From Cinclus cinclus (lineage: Eukaryota > Chordata > Aves > Passeriformes > Cinclidae): a stretch of 64,000 nt of DNA. Under the pieces are notes generated by a model. That model was not told where the DNA came from, searched no databases, and saw only the letters and a program-made list of their open reading frames with translations. The position numbers and the translations under genes were made by a program. Each line of letters starts with the position of its first letter. Within the stretch, counting starts at the first letter, position 1. Location of the stretch: positions 28,406,654-28,470,653 of the forward strand of contig NC_085052.1 in assembly GCF_963662255.1 (NCBI RefSeq), in the 5' to 3' direction. Below are positions 1 to 12,368 of the stretch, piece by piece.

Positions 1-1836
1 AAAGAAAAAAAAAACCCTGGACAAAGAGAAATACTTTAATCATACACAACTACAAATTTTCTCTTCCTTAATACCAGGAAGGAGTAGAGGGGAGCAGCAA
101 TATCTACTCTAACCTGTAGTATATGAACATCTGTCAAACACAATGAATGAGTACCTGGCAAAAATACTTGAATACATCTGAATTAAATAAAATCTTTCTC
201 TTAATTTGCTTTAACAGCGGAAGAGATCACCCTAATTTAAACTCAGGCTTTTTTGTGTTTTTTTTTCCATAACAAGTAAAGAGATTTATTTTTAAGAAAC
301 CTAATCAGCACCATAAGTACTGGAAGCCCTGGTTTAGCACTCTGTCTGTACTTCTCCTCTTGGCCTGGGTGAAATCAGGAAGTTTTCAGTCTCTGTCTTC
401 CTCATCTGATTGCCAGGAGAGCTGTGCTGACTTCCTCAGGAGAAAGAAAGGAAACCAGACAACACAAAGCTCTGAACACAAACACCCATGAGAAAGGCAG
501 AAAGGAAGAATTACAAGAAAACAAGTTTCCCACTCTCTGTGTATCTCTCATTCTCTCACTTCAGCCATTTTTCAGCTAATCACATCTAGCCCTGTGACTT
601 CTCCCTGCGACTTCCCATCGAGCCTCATCCATCCAATTGTGTTTTCCTGCCTTATGACCAAACACAGCTGGCATAAGGCATCACTTTTGTTTCCTCTTGA
701 GTCAGTGGATAATGTATGCAGAACAATCCTTCATTAATTTTCATCAAAAATAGAGTGGATGGCCTTCAGAATAGACTTACCTTGCCATGGCACCCAAAAC
801 TCAACGCATGGGCTCAAGCACAAGCACAGTCTCCACTGAATTCACAGCAATAACAATCAAGGCAAAGGCATTTTTATTCTGCAGGGGACAACCCTTTGAC
901 CCCTGAAGTTTCAGGGTGTATTTTAGACCTCATTTGCTCAGACTTTCTCCTGTGCCGTGTGAAGTTTTGCATGGAAAAAGTTGACATAAAAAAAAATAGT
1001 AGAGCAATCTGTCTTTTTAGAAAGAAGAGGGGAAAAGTTTTGTCTTGTTTCATATTGAGTTGCTGCATTTGGTGTGCGCTGTACACACCAAAAACTACTC
1101 ATGATGGTTCCATTTAGTTATCACACTACCACAGCAAAGCTCCTCACACCTTATGACTGAGTCCCCATGAAAGTCCTACAAAGTAATTTCAGTGTTTGAT
1201 TGCAGAAACTGTAGTTTGTTAGATCTACAGAGCTTAGTGGTCCATGAAAATCAGTGAGCCTAAACTGAAACTGGAAAGGATGAACTAAAATTGCACCCTA
1301 AACTAACAATGTGCAAGCCACAGGATTCTACAAATTATTTTCCACTGACGAAACAAGGCACCCAAGTTTCTGAGTCAGAAGCACAAACTCATTAAAAAGA
1401 AGGGCAGGTTTTCAATTTGGCACCTTAGAAGTAATTAAAGAGTGTCTTAAAATCTGACATAATAGCTACCAACTAAAGAGACTACAAATGTACTTCTGCA
1501 GTAAACTCCTACTTTTAATGACCATGAAGTTATAAAATCAACAGTGTTCTGCTGCTTATGCTGCAGCATCAAATCTCTTTTTTGTTTCCAGGTGATGTTG
1601 AGGAGAAGAATGTGTTCTCTTACTATCCAGCTCAATTTGAAAGAAGTCCTAGCCTTATTTTAAACCAAATTAATTTTTAGTTCTTCCACTGGTACTTCCT
1701 CCTATCAAAACCAAGGAAAAAAAATAGCCAGTGAACAGGAGCCAGAGGAGGAAAAAGCCCACAGAGCAGTCAGCCTCACCTCCATTGACAGAAGAGAAAA
1801 GTAATGCAGAAATACCAATCGAACAGCAGGCTGATT
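1..1836. other. Unique AT-rich noncoding sequence
   Basis: I recognise no gene, transposon or RNA in this stretch. Open frames are at most about 73 codons, overlap on both strands and lack splice or family signatures. Short homopolymer runs of A and T are the only low-complexity content. Confidence 0.6.
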
Positions 1837-1892
1837 AAAACAAAACAAAACAAAACAAAACAAAACAAAACAAAACAAAAAAAAAAAAAAAA
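1837..1892. repeat. (AAAAC)n microsatellite with A-rich tail
   Basis: About eight uninterrupted copies of the pentamer aaaac run into a pure A tract and an 'aacagaaaaaacag' tail. Nothing next to it resembles a LINE 3' end, so it may be a free-standing microsatellite. The long A/C tract reads as poly-F/C on the minus strand, which explains a chance open frame of about 84 codons there. Confidence 0.95.
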
Positions 1893-4800
1893 CAGAAAAA
1901 ACAGGGTCTATAGAAGATGAGTCACACAGAAAAATCAAATCCATTGATGAGAGAACCACTGAGATGGAATCTGGAATCTGGGTAGTGGCTGACTGCAGCC
2001 AGTGAGAGATAACGAGCCCTTGTTCTTTTGGAAATCTGTTTCTAGCCTACAGAATTCCAGGGGGTCTTTGGAAATCTCTAGAGTTGATGTGGAACAAGAT
2101 AGACAAATAAAAAATTGTTCTGGTGACCCTGTTCAATTCTAGTACAAAAGTTCATGCTTCCTTAGAGGTTAATAACAAATTTGATATTCTAGATGTGACA
2201 TTCTATACAGAAATATTTTTTTACCTTAAAGAAAAACCACATTGCTTGAAGTATATTGTTAAAAAGAAAATGCATCCACATTTTTGTAAGCTAAACCAAC
2301 AGCAATGAAATAAAACAAAGTGGTGACTCCAATCAGTTATTTCAGAGCAGGGTGCTCAGGGGAAGAGTTGTTCCTTTCAATGCTAATGGACTGAGCACAC
2401 AGGCACAAAGATTTGGCAGGTTACAAATAAAAGGGCTTTGCATTTAGGAATTCCATTTAGGAATATTTTACACATGCATGTATGCCACCTGTAATCTCAG
2501 GTGGCAAACAAGCTGTTTCACATTTCCTGCTGGTAATGTAAAAGATTTTCCTGTTTAGACAAACTATACAATTCAGACATAAAGGTTTCAATAAGAGAGG
2601 AGAGCCATCAGGTGATGGCAGTGCTTTTCCTCAAGGACAGAGCAATCAGTCCAAGACAGGTTAAAAGATACACACAAATCACAGGTGGAAGAATTTTTTT
2701 TCCCCTCACTGCTCTCACCAAAACCCCAGAAAAGGCCAGAGGTGCAAACACTCCCATACCTCTGTATGGCTGTGCACACCCACACCCCCACGTGCAGAAT
2801 CCTAAATGAGCTGAATTAAACACGAAAGAAAAGAATGCAGAGAACTAACCGGGTTTGAATTACATCTTTGAGAACAAAGTGAATCAATCAGGAACTTTCA
2901 CCAAAAGTAGGCAGGTCTACAGAATCTTACAGAAAGAGAATACCACCCATACGAAGTACCGTGTACGCCCTCCCTCTGTAAGACCAGGTTGATGTCCTGC
3001 TTCCCACCCGCTGTGACACTGAAAAGCTCCAGGGAGACCAAAGCTCAAATGTGGGCACACAGAGCACTGCTGCCAGCAGTGAAGGGTTACCTGAGAGGCT
3101 CCCATGTTCCTAGTGATGGTGATCTGGACAGGTACATCCCTAGAGCGGTACAGGACTCCATCCTGCAGGGTCAGGCTCAAGAAGGAAAGATGCAGATCTT
3201 CCTCATGCATCAGCCTGAGACTGTGAAATGGTCCTGCAGAGGAGTTATCGAGTGAGAAATCTCACTGCTAAATGTGAATGGATTTCTGCAATTTACACGA
3301 GTCAGAGACAGGACCAGAAAACAGATTTACTTTGGAACAACAGGATTTAGACTGAGAAACCTTGCAGTCTCACACCCACCCATCTTTCAGCCAAGACTAT
3401 CTAAGGAAGAAAGAAAAAACATTATTTCCCCCCAGTTTTCAGGCAATGTTATTACATTACACTGACTCAGGGGAAGATACAGCTTCTCTGCACGTCTCAT
3501 GTGCATGGTTGGAAAGCCCTGGAAAACTATTAAACAACAGAAGAGCACAGACTGACAGAAATTAAACTTCTTTTTTTTTTTTTCCAAGTTAGCAACCACC
3601 TCCTCCACTGGGCAAATAATGTTCCTTCAATACCCTATCTGAACAGTTAATATTCAGCTTGGCTTCCTGTGGTCCACCCTCCCTAAAATCTTCTTGCCTT
3701 GTGGAGTCTATTTCCTTGAACAAATAGCCTCTTCCTCAGAACTGGGATTCTTTTCTGCAACGCCGCTTCTAAGTCTCCACCCTAAAGAGCTTCCCAGACT
3801 ACATAAGGGGACAACCTTAAGATTTCAAAACACAAAATGAAGATTTGGGTGTTTGGTTGTTTGCTCTTGAATTTCCCGGGTTCCTCAACATATCTGTGGG
3901 TAGCTGTGGGGGGTGGGCTACTGCATTCAAGAAGAATCTCAGCTCCCAATTCAAAATCTTTCAGGACATTTTTTTCCAGGAGTAGACATATTCCTAGGGA
4001 GCCACAGAAGAAAGTCCTGTGGGATTAACAATAGTTCAGCAGTCCTTTTCCAGAGAGACAACATCTTGTTTACCTGACAGCAGTGAAGGGAACCTCTGTG
4101 CTGTGCTCTGTGTCTCCAGTTGCCCTTCCCAAGCTGTTGCAGGTGCCCCATTCTGATAATACAGACATTTATTAGCTGCTTTTATAACACAGAGAAAAAA
4201 GAAAGTCTCTTCTGAGGATGCCTGACATGCAGAAAATTCCTTTTCAGTACCTCAATTAGAACACATTTTTAAATTTCAGTCTATAACACACCAGATTGTT
4301 ACAGAAAAGAAATTCATTTCTATTTAATATATCTCTTAAAGAAGAGACTTAAAAATCAAGGGGTAAATAACAAGTTAAATACAAATAGCAATCAGAAAGT
4401 CAGGCAGTGATGGTACCTTTGAGAAATCTGGGGGCTATGGAGAACCTCCCTGGGTATTTGACCATGGGTGGAAGATCCTTAAGCAAATGTCCCACCAAAG
4501 GACAGATTCAGCTCTCTGGGGAGATGAAGTGGATATATATCCTTCCTGGAAAGCTGGAAAACTGTCTGCAGCTTCGTGTCTTCCCTCCTGAATTCATAAC
4601 CTGTTGCAATGAAGAACCTTCCACATTTTTGTTGAAACTTTTCTCCTACAAAATGTAGATCAAGGAATGTCTTATGCTTAACCATACAGGGAAAATTGTG
4701 ATGACACAAAAGCAGTTTAAATGTTTAATACATTATAAGCAGATTATTTTTATGGCAAAACTCATGGTCATACAGAAAGCTGGTGGCTCTTGGAGATTAA

Positions 4801-6529
4801 TTACTACAGAAAAAAAAGCCTCTGGCTGTTTTGCAAAGGTATTCAGAATAAAGTCTCCAATTCTTTCCTTATTTTTGTTCTGTATCTTGAAGGAATTACC
4901 ATGCAATTGTTAGAAAAAGAAAAGCATGTTGGTGAAGCACATTTCACACACTGAGGATTTTTTGGAACTTTATTTTTCTATACACCAGGAAAACAGCTCA
5001 CTTGTCCCAAATATCATGGTGCCCAATACCAGAATTTTGAATTGTAAGTAAGGGACTTTTCCCTCATTCCCATTCAGACTTAAATAATAATGAAAAATCT
5101 GGATCATTGCTGAAATATCCAGAAGATGTGAAAAAAAGTGCAGAGGCTTTTTGATGCATAATTAGGGCTAACCTAAACAGGTTCTTTTTGTGAGTTCTCT
5201 GAAGTGACAGTAGACTCACACAGCTGATAAATGCAAGCATGAAACAATGCGATAATAAATAAAAAGACAAAACTACATCAGAAGATGCAAAAATCTTTAC
5301 CGTAGTGACTGTGGTACCTCTGTAATCAAAATTTGGTGGAGGTGGTCTTGCAACTGGAATGCTGGAGTGGGTGGATAATTCAGGAAAAACACCAAAGAAA
5401 CAGTGACCTGAAGTAGAATTAATGTCAAGGGCAGAGGTTGTCACAGGCAGGAGAAGCTGCTGAAAATCCCAGTGAAAGCCTTCTGCAGCCATGGGCACAG
5501 CCAGGCACCTGCTTTACAGGGAGGTTTTGTTTCAGACACTGAGAGGAGAAGGGATTGGCAACAATATCTTTGGATTAAAACTTAATTTCAAGGCAGCCAC
5601 CCGACCATGTCCCAGTCTGTAAGAGCTTGACAGGAAGGGCCTGCTCTCTTTAATATATGGATGTTCATGAAGAAAAAAAGGTTAAATTAAGTGTGCATAT
5701 TTGCTTAGGAATTGGGATTAATATACATTACTGATTTACTGGTCTTTGCAGCTTAAGGTAATTGTAATGTCTTTAAAAGTTTGAAACAAAATTCTGTGTA
5801 TTGAATAATTTATGCAAATACTGTAATAGAATTTAGTTTCTATGCTACTCAAATATAAAAGACCAAACCAGTATTATGCTGCTCCTGCCAACACTTTCAT
5901 TCTTCAAAAGAACCCATACAAAAGCATTCCCAGTTAATCAGCCTGGTGTCCCAGGATCGCCATCCCTCCCAGAGGATTAGGAGTTCAACACATTGAGAGA
6001 AAATACCCTTTTACTGACCACAGTCAGAGTTACAGACATTTTCCTCTGTCCCAGCAACACATTAATCACAGGTTCCAGCCCTAAATTTCAGGGCCATTTA
6101 TGAGATGAAAGGCAAAAAGCACAGCTAATGCTGTTGGACATGTTGAATGCTCAGCTACCTACATGAGTTTCCATCAGAAATAGTGGAATAGTTAAGAGAA
6201 AAGGAATAGTTGGAGAAGCAAAGCCAGGAAGTCCCACTCAGACTTAAGAGGGACTCACAGGCAGAGAGTCACAAGGAATCTTAAGGAACGCTGAAGTGGG
6301 TGAATGATTTTTCCCTTATACACAAGGATTGGTGTGGAAAAAAAGTAAAACAAACAAACAAAAAAAACTATGGGTGAAGTGGCTGAGGAGCATCAAATCC
6401 TGTGAACAAGGGGGGAACTCAAGTGAGAGTGGGCTTTACGGAGAAGTTTGTGTAATGAGAAATTATTCTTAAAATTTCACACGTATCTTTCTGGAATGAA
6501 AGACAAGAGCTAAAGACAAAAGCCAAGCT
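1893..6529. other. Unique noncoding sequence with two weak minus-strand exon candidates
   Basis: No repeat family is recognised here. Two segments on the minus strand have acceptor-like and donor-like borders around an open frame (3091-3233 and 5301-5361). Both are described as findings because neither has a recognised homologue and their reading phases do not join directly. A minus-strand open frame of 144 codons (5064-5498) contains the second candidate but otherwise reads like chance sequence. The rest shows no structure beyond short A/T runs. Confidence 0.5.
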
Positions 6530-6655
6530 GGACAGGGCCTGGAGCAACCTAGAAGGGTGGAAGGTGAAGGTGTCCCTGCTCATTGCAGAGGGTTGGATTT
6601 AGATATTGTTTAAAGTCCCTCTCAATCCATTCTGTGGATGATATGATTCTATGCA
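6530..6655 (+). mobile_element. CR1 LINE fragment, 3' end, sense
   Basis: The segment begins 'ggacagggcctggagcaacc', passes through a diverged form of the 'ggaaggtgtccctgcccatgg' motif, and ends near 'gatatgattctatg'. That is the avian CR1 3' untranslated end and terminal octamer, read in sense on the plus strand. It is strongly 5'-truncated and visibly diverged from the younger copies at 47.5 and 53.7 kb, so it is probably older. Borders are estimated by eye. Confidence 0.85.
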
Positions 6656-8307
6656 GGGGTTGGAGTCAAGATGATGAAGTTCATACAGTGGGAAAGAAAA
6701 TGTACTGAAGAGTCCTGAGGAAACTGAAGCTGAGAACCCAGCTGAGTTTGGATGGAAGAAACAGGGACAATTCCAGCACAACAGCACTGCTCCATTGTCC
6801 CATGTGGAAGAAAGAAGAAAGATGATAAAATAATGACTGTGGTAGAGGCAAGAGTGACTGGAAAGTTTGATGAGTGCCATCTGTAGTGACAGGTACTTGG
6901 AGACAAAAGCAGCAGCATTTCAGGAAGATTTTTGCCTGGGTTAATGATGTAATTTTTAGCTCCTAATATTTATTTAAATTAGGATAATTTTCAATAGCTC
7001 CAGCAGGGTAAACCCAGAGCAGCTGAGATTTCCACTACTCAGTTTCTTTGCCTCTGCTTTACTGTCCTCTCTCCTGTTTTTCTGTTGCCCTTCAGTTTCT
7101 CTCTTGTGCCTCACTTCCCTTCATCAGCTTCTACACAATCCAGTCAAAACACCAACCATCACCACAACCTCTGGGCAGAAGGCAGTACATCAGCTTCCAA
7201 ATCCATTCAATTTTTTTTTTTTTTAATTCTACAGAACCACAAGTTGTCAAGTGTGCCTTCATTACAGGGACCTTACGCCAGCATCCTCCTGAGTGCTGCA
7301 AACATCCTGCAAAGAGTTCCCCTAATGAGACTTGCTCTGAAACACTCTGTTCTGCAGTGGGAGAGAGAACAGAGAGATTAACAACAACCAAAAACACATC
7401 TTTGAAAAGGCCACTTTACATGTGACCTGTGACAGTTCAGAGAGATTTGCTATGCCAGTGGTGTTGGGTCCAGGAAAATAAATTGATCTAGTTTGTGGAT
7501 GAAGTAGAAGGTGGCAAGTACAAAAGAACAGAGGACCACTAAAGGAAGAGAGTCTGGTAAATTGGGTAAATATAGGGTTGGGTGTGAGAGTTTGTGGCTT
7601 AAATAAGTGCTGAGACACCCTGGACAAACTGAACACCGCACATCTGGAAACAGATGTGTTTGCTTAACAAAAGATCAATGCTGTAAAATGCCTTGAAAAT
7701 GTATTGATTTTTTTTTTTTTTTTGCAGAAAACCTCAAGCAATAATACCCAAATGCTCCATTTTCCTTTGGATTTCATAATGATAGATGAACTTTCTGTGT
7801 TAGCAAATGAAAATAGATAAAACACTTTATTGTACAAACCACATGAATTTATCTCTTCACTCACACTTAGTTCTGAAGTAACATCAACCCTGTAAAAATA
7901 GAGCAAAATATCAAGAGTTTTTTTTTTTCTTTTTTTTTTGTAAGAGTACATTTGTTCTGTTGACATAAATATTGAGACTCAACAGAATATGAGAGTTTTT
8001 TTCCTAGGCTTAAAAAATTATTTTCTGTAGCTTCATGGCTGCTGGGTCACAAGGCACCTTGTACTGCAGGACAGATGGAAAAACCCACAGTGCTCACTCA
8101 TCTTAGCAGGATGAAGGACAACTGAAAGGCTGGGGGAACAAACCCAACGTTAAACTAAGTGTGAGTTCAAAATGAAACTGAAATAGCTGATGCAAACAAG
8201 TGGCCCCATACTACAGAATTCTCTTTATTCCCTTGAAAATGATGACTAATATTTACTTTGTTTATATGGTTAGTTAAGAAGTGAAGGAAAAGCATTCCTT
8301 CAGCCAC
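6656..8307. other. Unique noncoding sequence
   Basis: No gene or recognised transposon. There are poly-T runs near 7207-7225, 7711-7724 and 7918-7940. A plus-strand frame of 125 codons (7048-7425) crosses a poly-T run and shows no family signature. Confidence 0.55.
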
Positions 8308-8607
8308 TGTCATAGTTTAACTCCAGCCATCACAGCCACTCACTCATTTTCCCAGGAGAGCAGGGCCTCATCCCATGTAAGAGGGACTTGGGAAAACAAA
8401 TGGTATCACTTAAAACTTCCCCCTTTCTTCTTGTCGTTCCACTCCCCCCCTCCAACTTTTTGTCCTGAGCACGATGTCACAATGTCTGGAGCATCCCTTG
8501 GATCAGCTGGGGTCACCTATCCTGGCCATGTCCCTTCCCAGGCCTCACACAGCCCCATTGCAGCCCCTGAGAAGAAAAAGAAACCTACCCCAGCCAAAAC
8601 CAGCACA
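8308..8607 (+). mobile_element. Solo-LTR remnant of an avian endogenous retrovirus, internally deleted
   Basis: The left edge 'tgtcatagtttaactccagc' matches the avian ERV LTR opening 'tgttgtggtttaaccccagc'. The middle has the 'gagcacgatgtcac ... ggggtcacctatcctggc' block typical of the same LTR, and the right edge 'ccagccaaaaccagcaca' matches its usual end. TG and CA borders are present. The stretch between the 'cagcccctgagaag' block and the end is much shorter than I expect for a complete copy, which suggests an internal deletion. No target-site duplication is visible. Identification is from recognition only. Confidence 0.65.
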
Positions 8608-9947
8608 GGTAGACAGCTCAAAAACAAGCAACTTCTGGATTTACTCTCCCTCCAGTGGGAGCACTGAGTGCAACGTGGTTGTCTTCAGCCATGAGATCCC
8701 CTTCTGCCTCTGCAAACCAGGGAACACCAGTATGAACATCCTTTCTCGTCTTTCGAGTGGATCCTACTTCTGTGATCACGGAGAGCTGTAAATCTCACAG
8801 AAATACAAGCCATGGATTCCCAGTGTCTGGATAACACGGAGTATAAGAGCTCACTTTACCACACTGGCTGGAACTACTGATACAAAATAAACTTTCAAAT
8901 GTGAATAAAGGGTATGGCACAGGTATGGCACAAGTCTGACACGTCAGTTCTCTGGCCAGAGGAGCCTCTGCTGCCCAATAAGGTTCAAAACCAACTCACA
9001 TACTGCACAGGCTTATTTAAAGAATGATTACAATGTGATCAGAATGAAGTTGGAAGCCATGGAATTCCCAGGGCTCGCCTCAAGAGCAAGGACCACTCCT
9101 CAAGGGTTTGCTGCTGGGAGGGGCAATCCTTGTAGCTGGGACACCTTTGGGATGATAGGAACCAGGCAGTGGAACTCTGAATAAAGCAACACTTGCTATC
9201 ATTGAAGAACATTATTTTGCATGTAACCCAACTACAAAAATATTTAAATCTCATCACCTTATAGAAACTCTTATAAACTTAGTTACCATGCCTCTTTAGA
9301 ATATTTAGGGGAGTACTTCTATGTCTTCTACTTGCCCAGACAGACACCGATGAGAGAGAATTCTTGGTTAAACTACATTTTTCTACTATTATGCTTCTAA
9401 ACTAACCCTCTAAGTAGGCTATAAATATGAAAAAATTAAAGCCATCAGTTGGCATAGTTTTGGAAAGCAATCAGAAAGGGCATAAGGCTGTGGTAAATTT
9501 TTCCTGCTGGTTTGGTTATTAGAGAATACAAAACATAAAGCTCCAAATCTTATCTCTTGTGGTCACAGAGCATTGCAATAAGCATAAGTTTTTCTTACAC
9601 CTTCCATCTGTTTCAGACACAGCTTCAGTTCTTTCTGTACCCTCCACAGACCCAAACCTTTACATTATATAATTTAGATAGCCATTACATTTTTAAAGAA
9701 ATGCATTTATTCTTAAAATAGTGTAACCAAATGTTTGCAATTCTCTGTCAAAGGAAATGCAAGTTAAATATCTTTTTTCTCCTCCTTTAAATCGATTCAC
9801 TAAAAAGTTAATATTCTCCATGGCAGTTCTTGGTAAGAACTTAATAGTTCTACTGCTGTGTCTTTATGTGAAAAAAAAAAATGAATTGTTTAAAGCCTTT
9901 CTTGTAATAGTTTATCAAGACAATTGGTTTCCATGACTTTACATTTC

Positions 9948-9987
9948 CAAGAGTTTCCAAATCTACTTTACAAGAGTTTCCAAATCT
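9948..9987. repeat. Short direct repeat, period 23 bp
   Basis: The 17-mer 'caagagtttccaaatct' occurs at 9948 and again at 9971, separated by six bases. It looks like a small slippage duplication in AT-rich DNA. Confidence 0.85.
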
Positions 9988-11457
9988 TTCTTTTCTGCTA
10001 AAAGAAAAAAAAAACAACCAAATTCAGAAGAGAAAGTGAGAGAGCAGGTAAAGACTTTAGAGCTCAGCTGCACTGCAAAATTGAGTACGCCACAGTACAG
10101 GCTTTGCTCTCTATATTCTCCAAGGGGGAGCTGATTTGTGTTTGTCAGTCTCTGAGACCCATAGCTGTCAAGGAAAGGGGAGGACAGTCACTTACCCTAG
10201 GTGTGGAAGCTGGTTTGTACAGATGGACAGAGCTTGGAGGCTCCTTTTCCAGCCAGGGTTTGTCCAGAGCCATCAGCACCTCAGATTTGACCCAACCCAG
10301 CAGAGTTATGTTCTGGATGCATTTCAAACCCAGACTGGAGAATTTCCATCTTCAGACACAGCCCAGATCCACAGCTGTGCATTCCCTACCTTGTGTCACC
10401 CACGTGCAGTTGCAGCCACAAACATCACAGGGAGTCACAGCACTGCCTCCCCTCCTGGGAGAGGGCTCAGACAGCAGCAGACTCGGGGCAACTGTTCAGG
10501 CTCTATTTTACCACTCACAAAGATGCCTCAAAGAAAAAAGATGCAGAGATGCAGGACCTGTACTTAGTATGGCAGGAAAACTATGGGCAGAGCACCTGTG
10601 GGACTGACCCTAATAGCTTTGTGTGACAGACCAAGGTTATCAGTCAACTCCACACACTAAATAAATCCCAGAGCTGTCTTTAATAGGTTAAAACACGCCA
10701 AAAAAAAAAAAAACCAACAAAAAAAAACTCCATTAGATAAAGAAGAGCTCTTTCATGAGCCAGCTCAGATAATTATTCTTTTTTAAAATCTGAAATGTCA
10801 TTTATGTCCTGGATGAAATAACTTTTAATGTACTGTATTTAGAATAATCAATTTCACTGTAGTACATTGCAGCTCACAATATAATCTGCATTTCTTTATT
10901 CAGTAAACTTTGATGTTTTCCACAGCCCTCCCTCAAACGCACAAAAAAACCCCTGAGATGCAGAGCCCATGTGCAAAATGTTCATCAATTGCAAAGAAAA
11001 GAATTAGCAATAAATATTTATACCTCTGCTGTGGATTCAGTACAGATCATCTTAAATACCAACAGATTCCACATTCATAAATGTAACAGGAAAGCCACAT
11101 TATACTTGTAAACTGGAAAAGCCGTCCCTCAGCTGCAGCCAACCTTTCAGAAAATGGGAAGGACTTTTAGGAGGCAGATGCAGCAGAGGCTTTGACCTCT
11201 GTGCCTTTCTGCTGGAAAGAACAGATGCAATATATATATAAAAATAAATTTAAACTTTGCAAATATTTGACAAAAAAAAAATCCTTCAAGGGGAAATTGT
11301 TTTTCTCTCTGTGAAAAACACAAACTGCTCAGAACACCAGTGATCATATAAGCCTGTCACTGGATAAACTCTCATCTCAAGCAGGATGATCAATTCCTGT
11401 CTTGTTCATCTTTGCGTTGCTTCTTGGTACATGATCTGAGATTCCAGCTCCTGAAGG

Positions 11458-11518
11458 CCAGGAGGAGGAATCAGGGAATTCAGGAATCAGGGGATCAGAC
11501 AGGAGGAATCAGGGGTGG
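11458..11518. repeat. Local repeat of 'aggaatcagg' words
   Basis: Three copies of 'ggaatcagg' and related 'aggaggaatcaggg' words occur within about 60 bp, with irregular spacing of roughly 18-30 bp. It looks like a decayed, imperfect minisatellite. It explains the purine-rich low complexity here. Confidence 0.7.
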
Positions 11519-12139
11519 CTCTTGGATCCCTGCTGAGCCCTCAATCCCTGTGGACTGTGCCCAGGGCATGTCCCCACCAAAGCTGAGGCACCCCTGATGC
11601 TTTGTCACACCCTTGGCTATCGCTGGCTATCCCCTTGTCACCAACGGAGCCATGTTCCTTGAGGTAATATTTTTTTTTTTTTTGTGGCAATAAAGGAGCA
11701 AAGAAACCTTTCCAGCCAATTATTTCAGTTTTATTAATAGAAGCAGAGCCATCTCTACTGTTATATTTAATTAAAACATCACTTTGTCAGAGCTTGCTTT
11801 GCAACTTTAAGACAGAACAATACAACCCCTCTTTAATAAAGCTGAAAGAGTGACAGTGTGGAGAAGTGCCTGGGAAAAGAGGGCCTGTTGGCAAAGGCAT
11901 GAGAAGTAGGAACAAAAGGGGCATAAAATACACTGAGGTTATAAGAAATGAAAAGGGAATTTAATGTTACCGTATGACAAACAGAGCCTATATTTAGTCA
12001 AATCTGATTTGAGTTGGTCACTCCCCCTTTGACAAGAAAGAGTTATATTTAATTTCATCTTTTTAGAGCCAGTGTCTTCTCCCACTCTGTTATGCTGAGG
12101 CAAAGCTCAGTAATCCACAGCTGAGTAGACCACTGGCTT

Positions 12140-12368
12140 TCCTGGGGACTTCTAGTTGGGTATCAAGAAAAGGTTCTTACCCCAGAGAGTGCTGGGGCAC
12201 TGAACAGGCTCCTCAAGGAATGGGCACAGCCCCAAGGTTACCAAGGCTCCTGAAGCATTTGGACAATGCCCTCAGGGGTGCACAGGGTGGAATTGTTTGG
12301 GCCAGGAATTGGACTGGATGATCCCAGCGGGTCCCTTCCAGCTCAGGATATTCTGTGATTCTGTGATG
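12140..12368 (+). mobile_element. CR1 LINE fragment, 3' end, sense
   Basis: The segment contains 'agtgctggggcactgaacag', 'gctcctcaaggaatgggcac', 'ggactggatgatcccagcgg' and ends 'gggtcccttccagctcagga' followed by 'tattctgtgattctgtgat'. This is a CR1 3' end with two copies of the terminal octamer. Its subfamily differs from the 'cccatggcaggggg' type elsewhere in the window. It is 5'-truncated; the left border is approximate. Confidence 0.88.

Larger units (their letters stand above)
8608..12139. other. Unique noncoding sequence with small local repeats
   Basis: No gene is supported. Plus-strand frames of 167 and 143 codons (10104-10607 and 10136-10567) overlap in different frames, and I see no family motif in either. 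A strong donor-like 'gtaagt' on the minus strand lies at about 10195 inside an open frame, but it has only a weak acceptor upstream. Small repeats are a 17-bp direct repeat (9948 and 9971, period 23), an A-rich run near 10695-10730 and a cluster of 'ggaatcagg' words at 11461-11517. Confidence 0.5.

Noticed and set aside
4479..4709. Minus-strand frame with 'RFFIATGYEFRREDTKLQTV', possible exon
   Set aside because: There is an acceptor-like 'attttgtag' but no suitable donor before the stop, and no recognised homologue.
10104..10607. Plus-strand open frame of 167 codons
   Set aside because: A second long frame overlaps it, no domain is recognised, and codon content is unremarkable. A minus-strand strong donor near 10195 has only a weak acceptor, so it was not called an exon.
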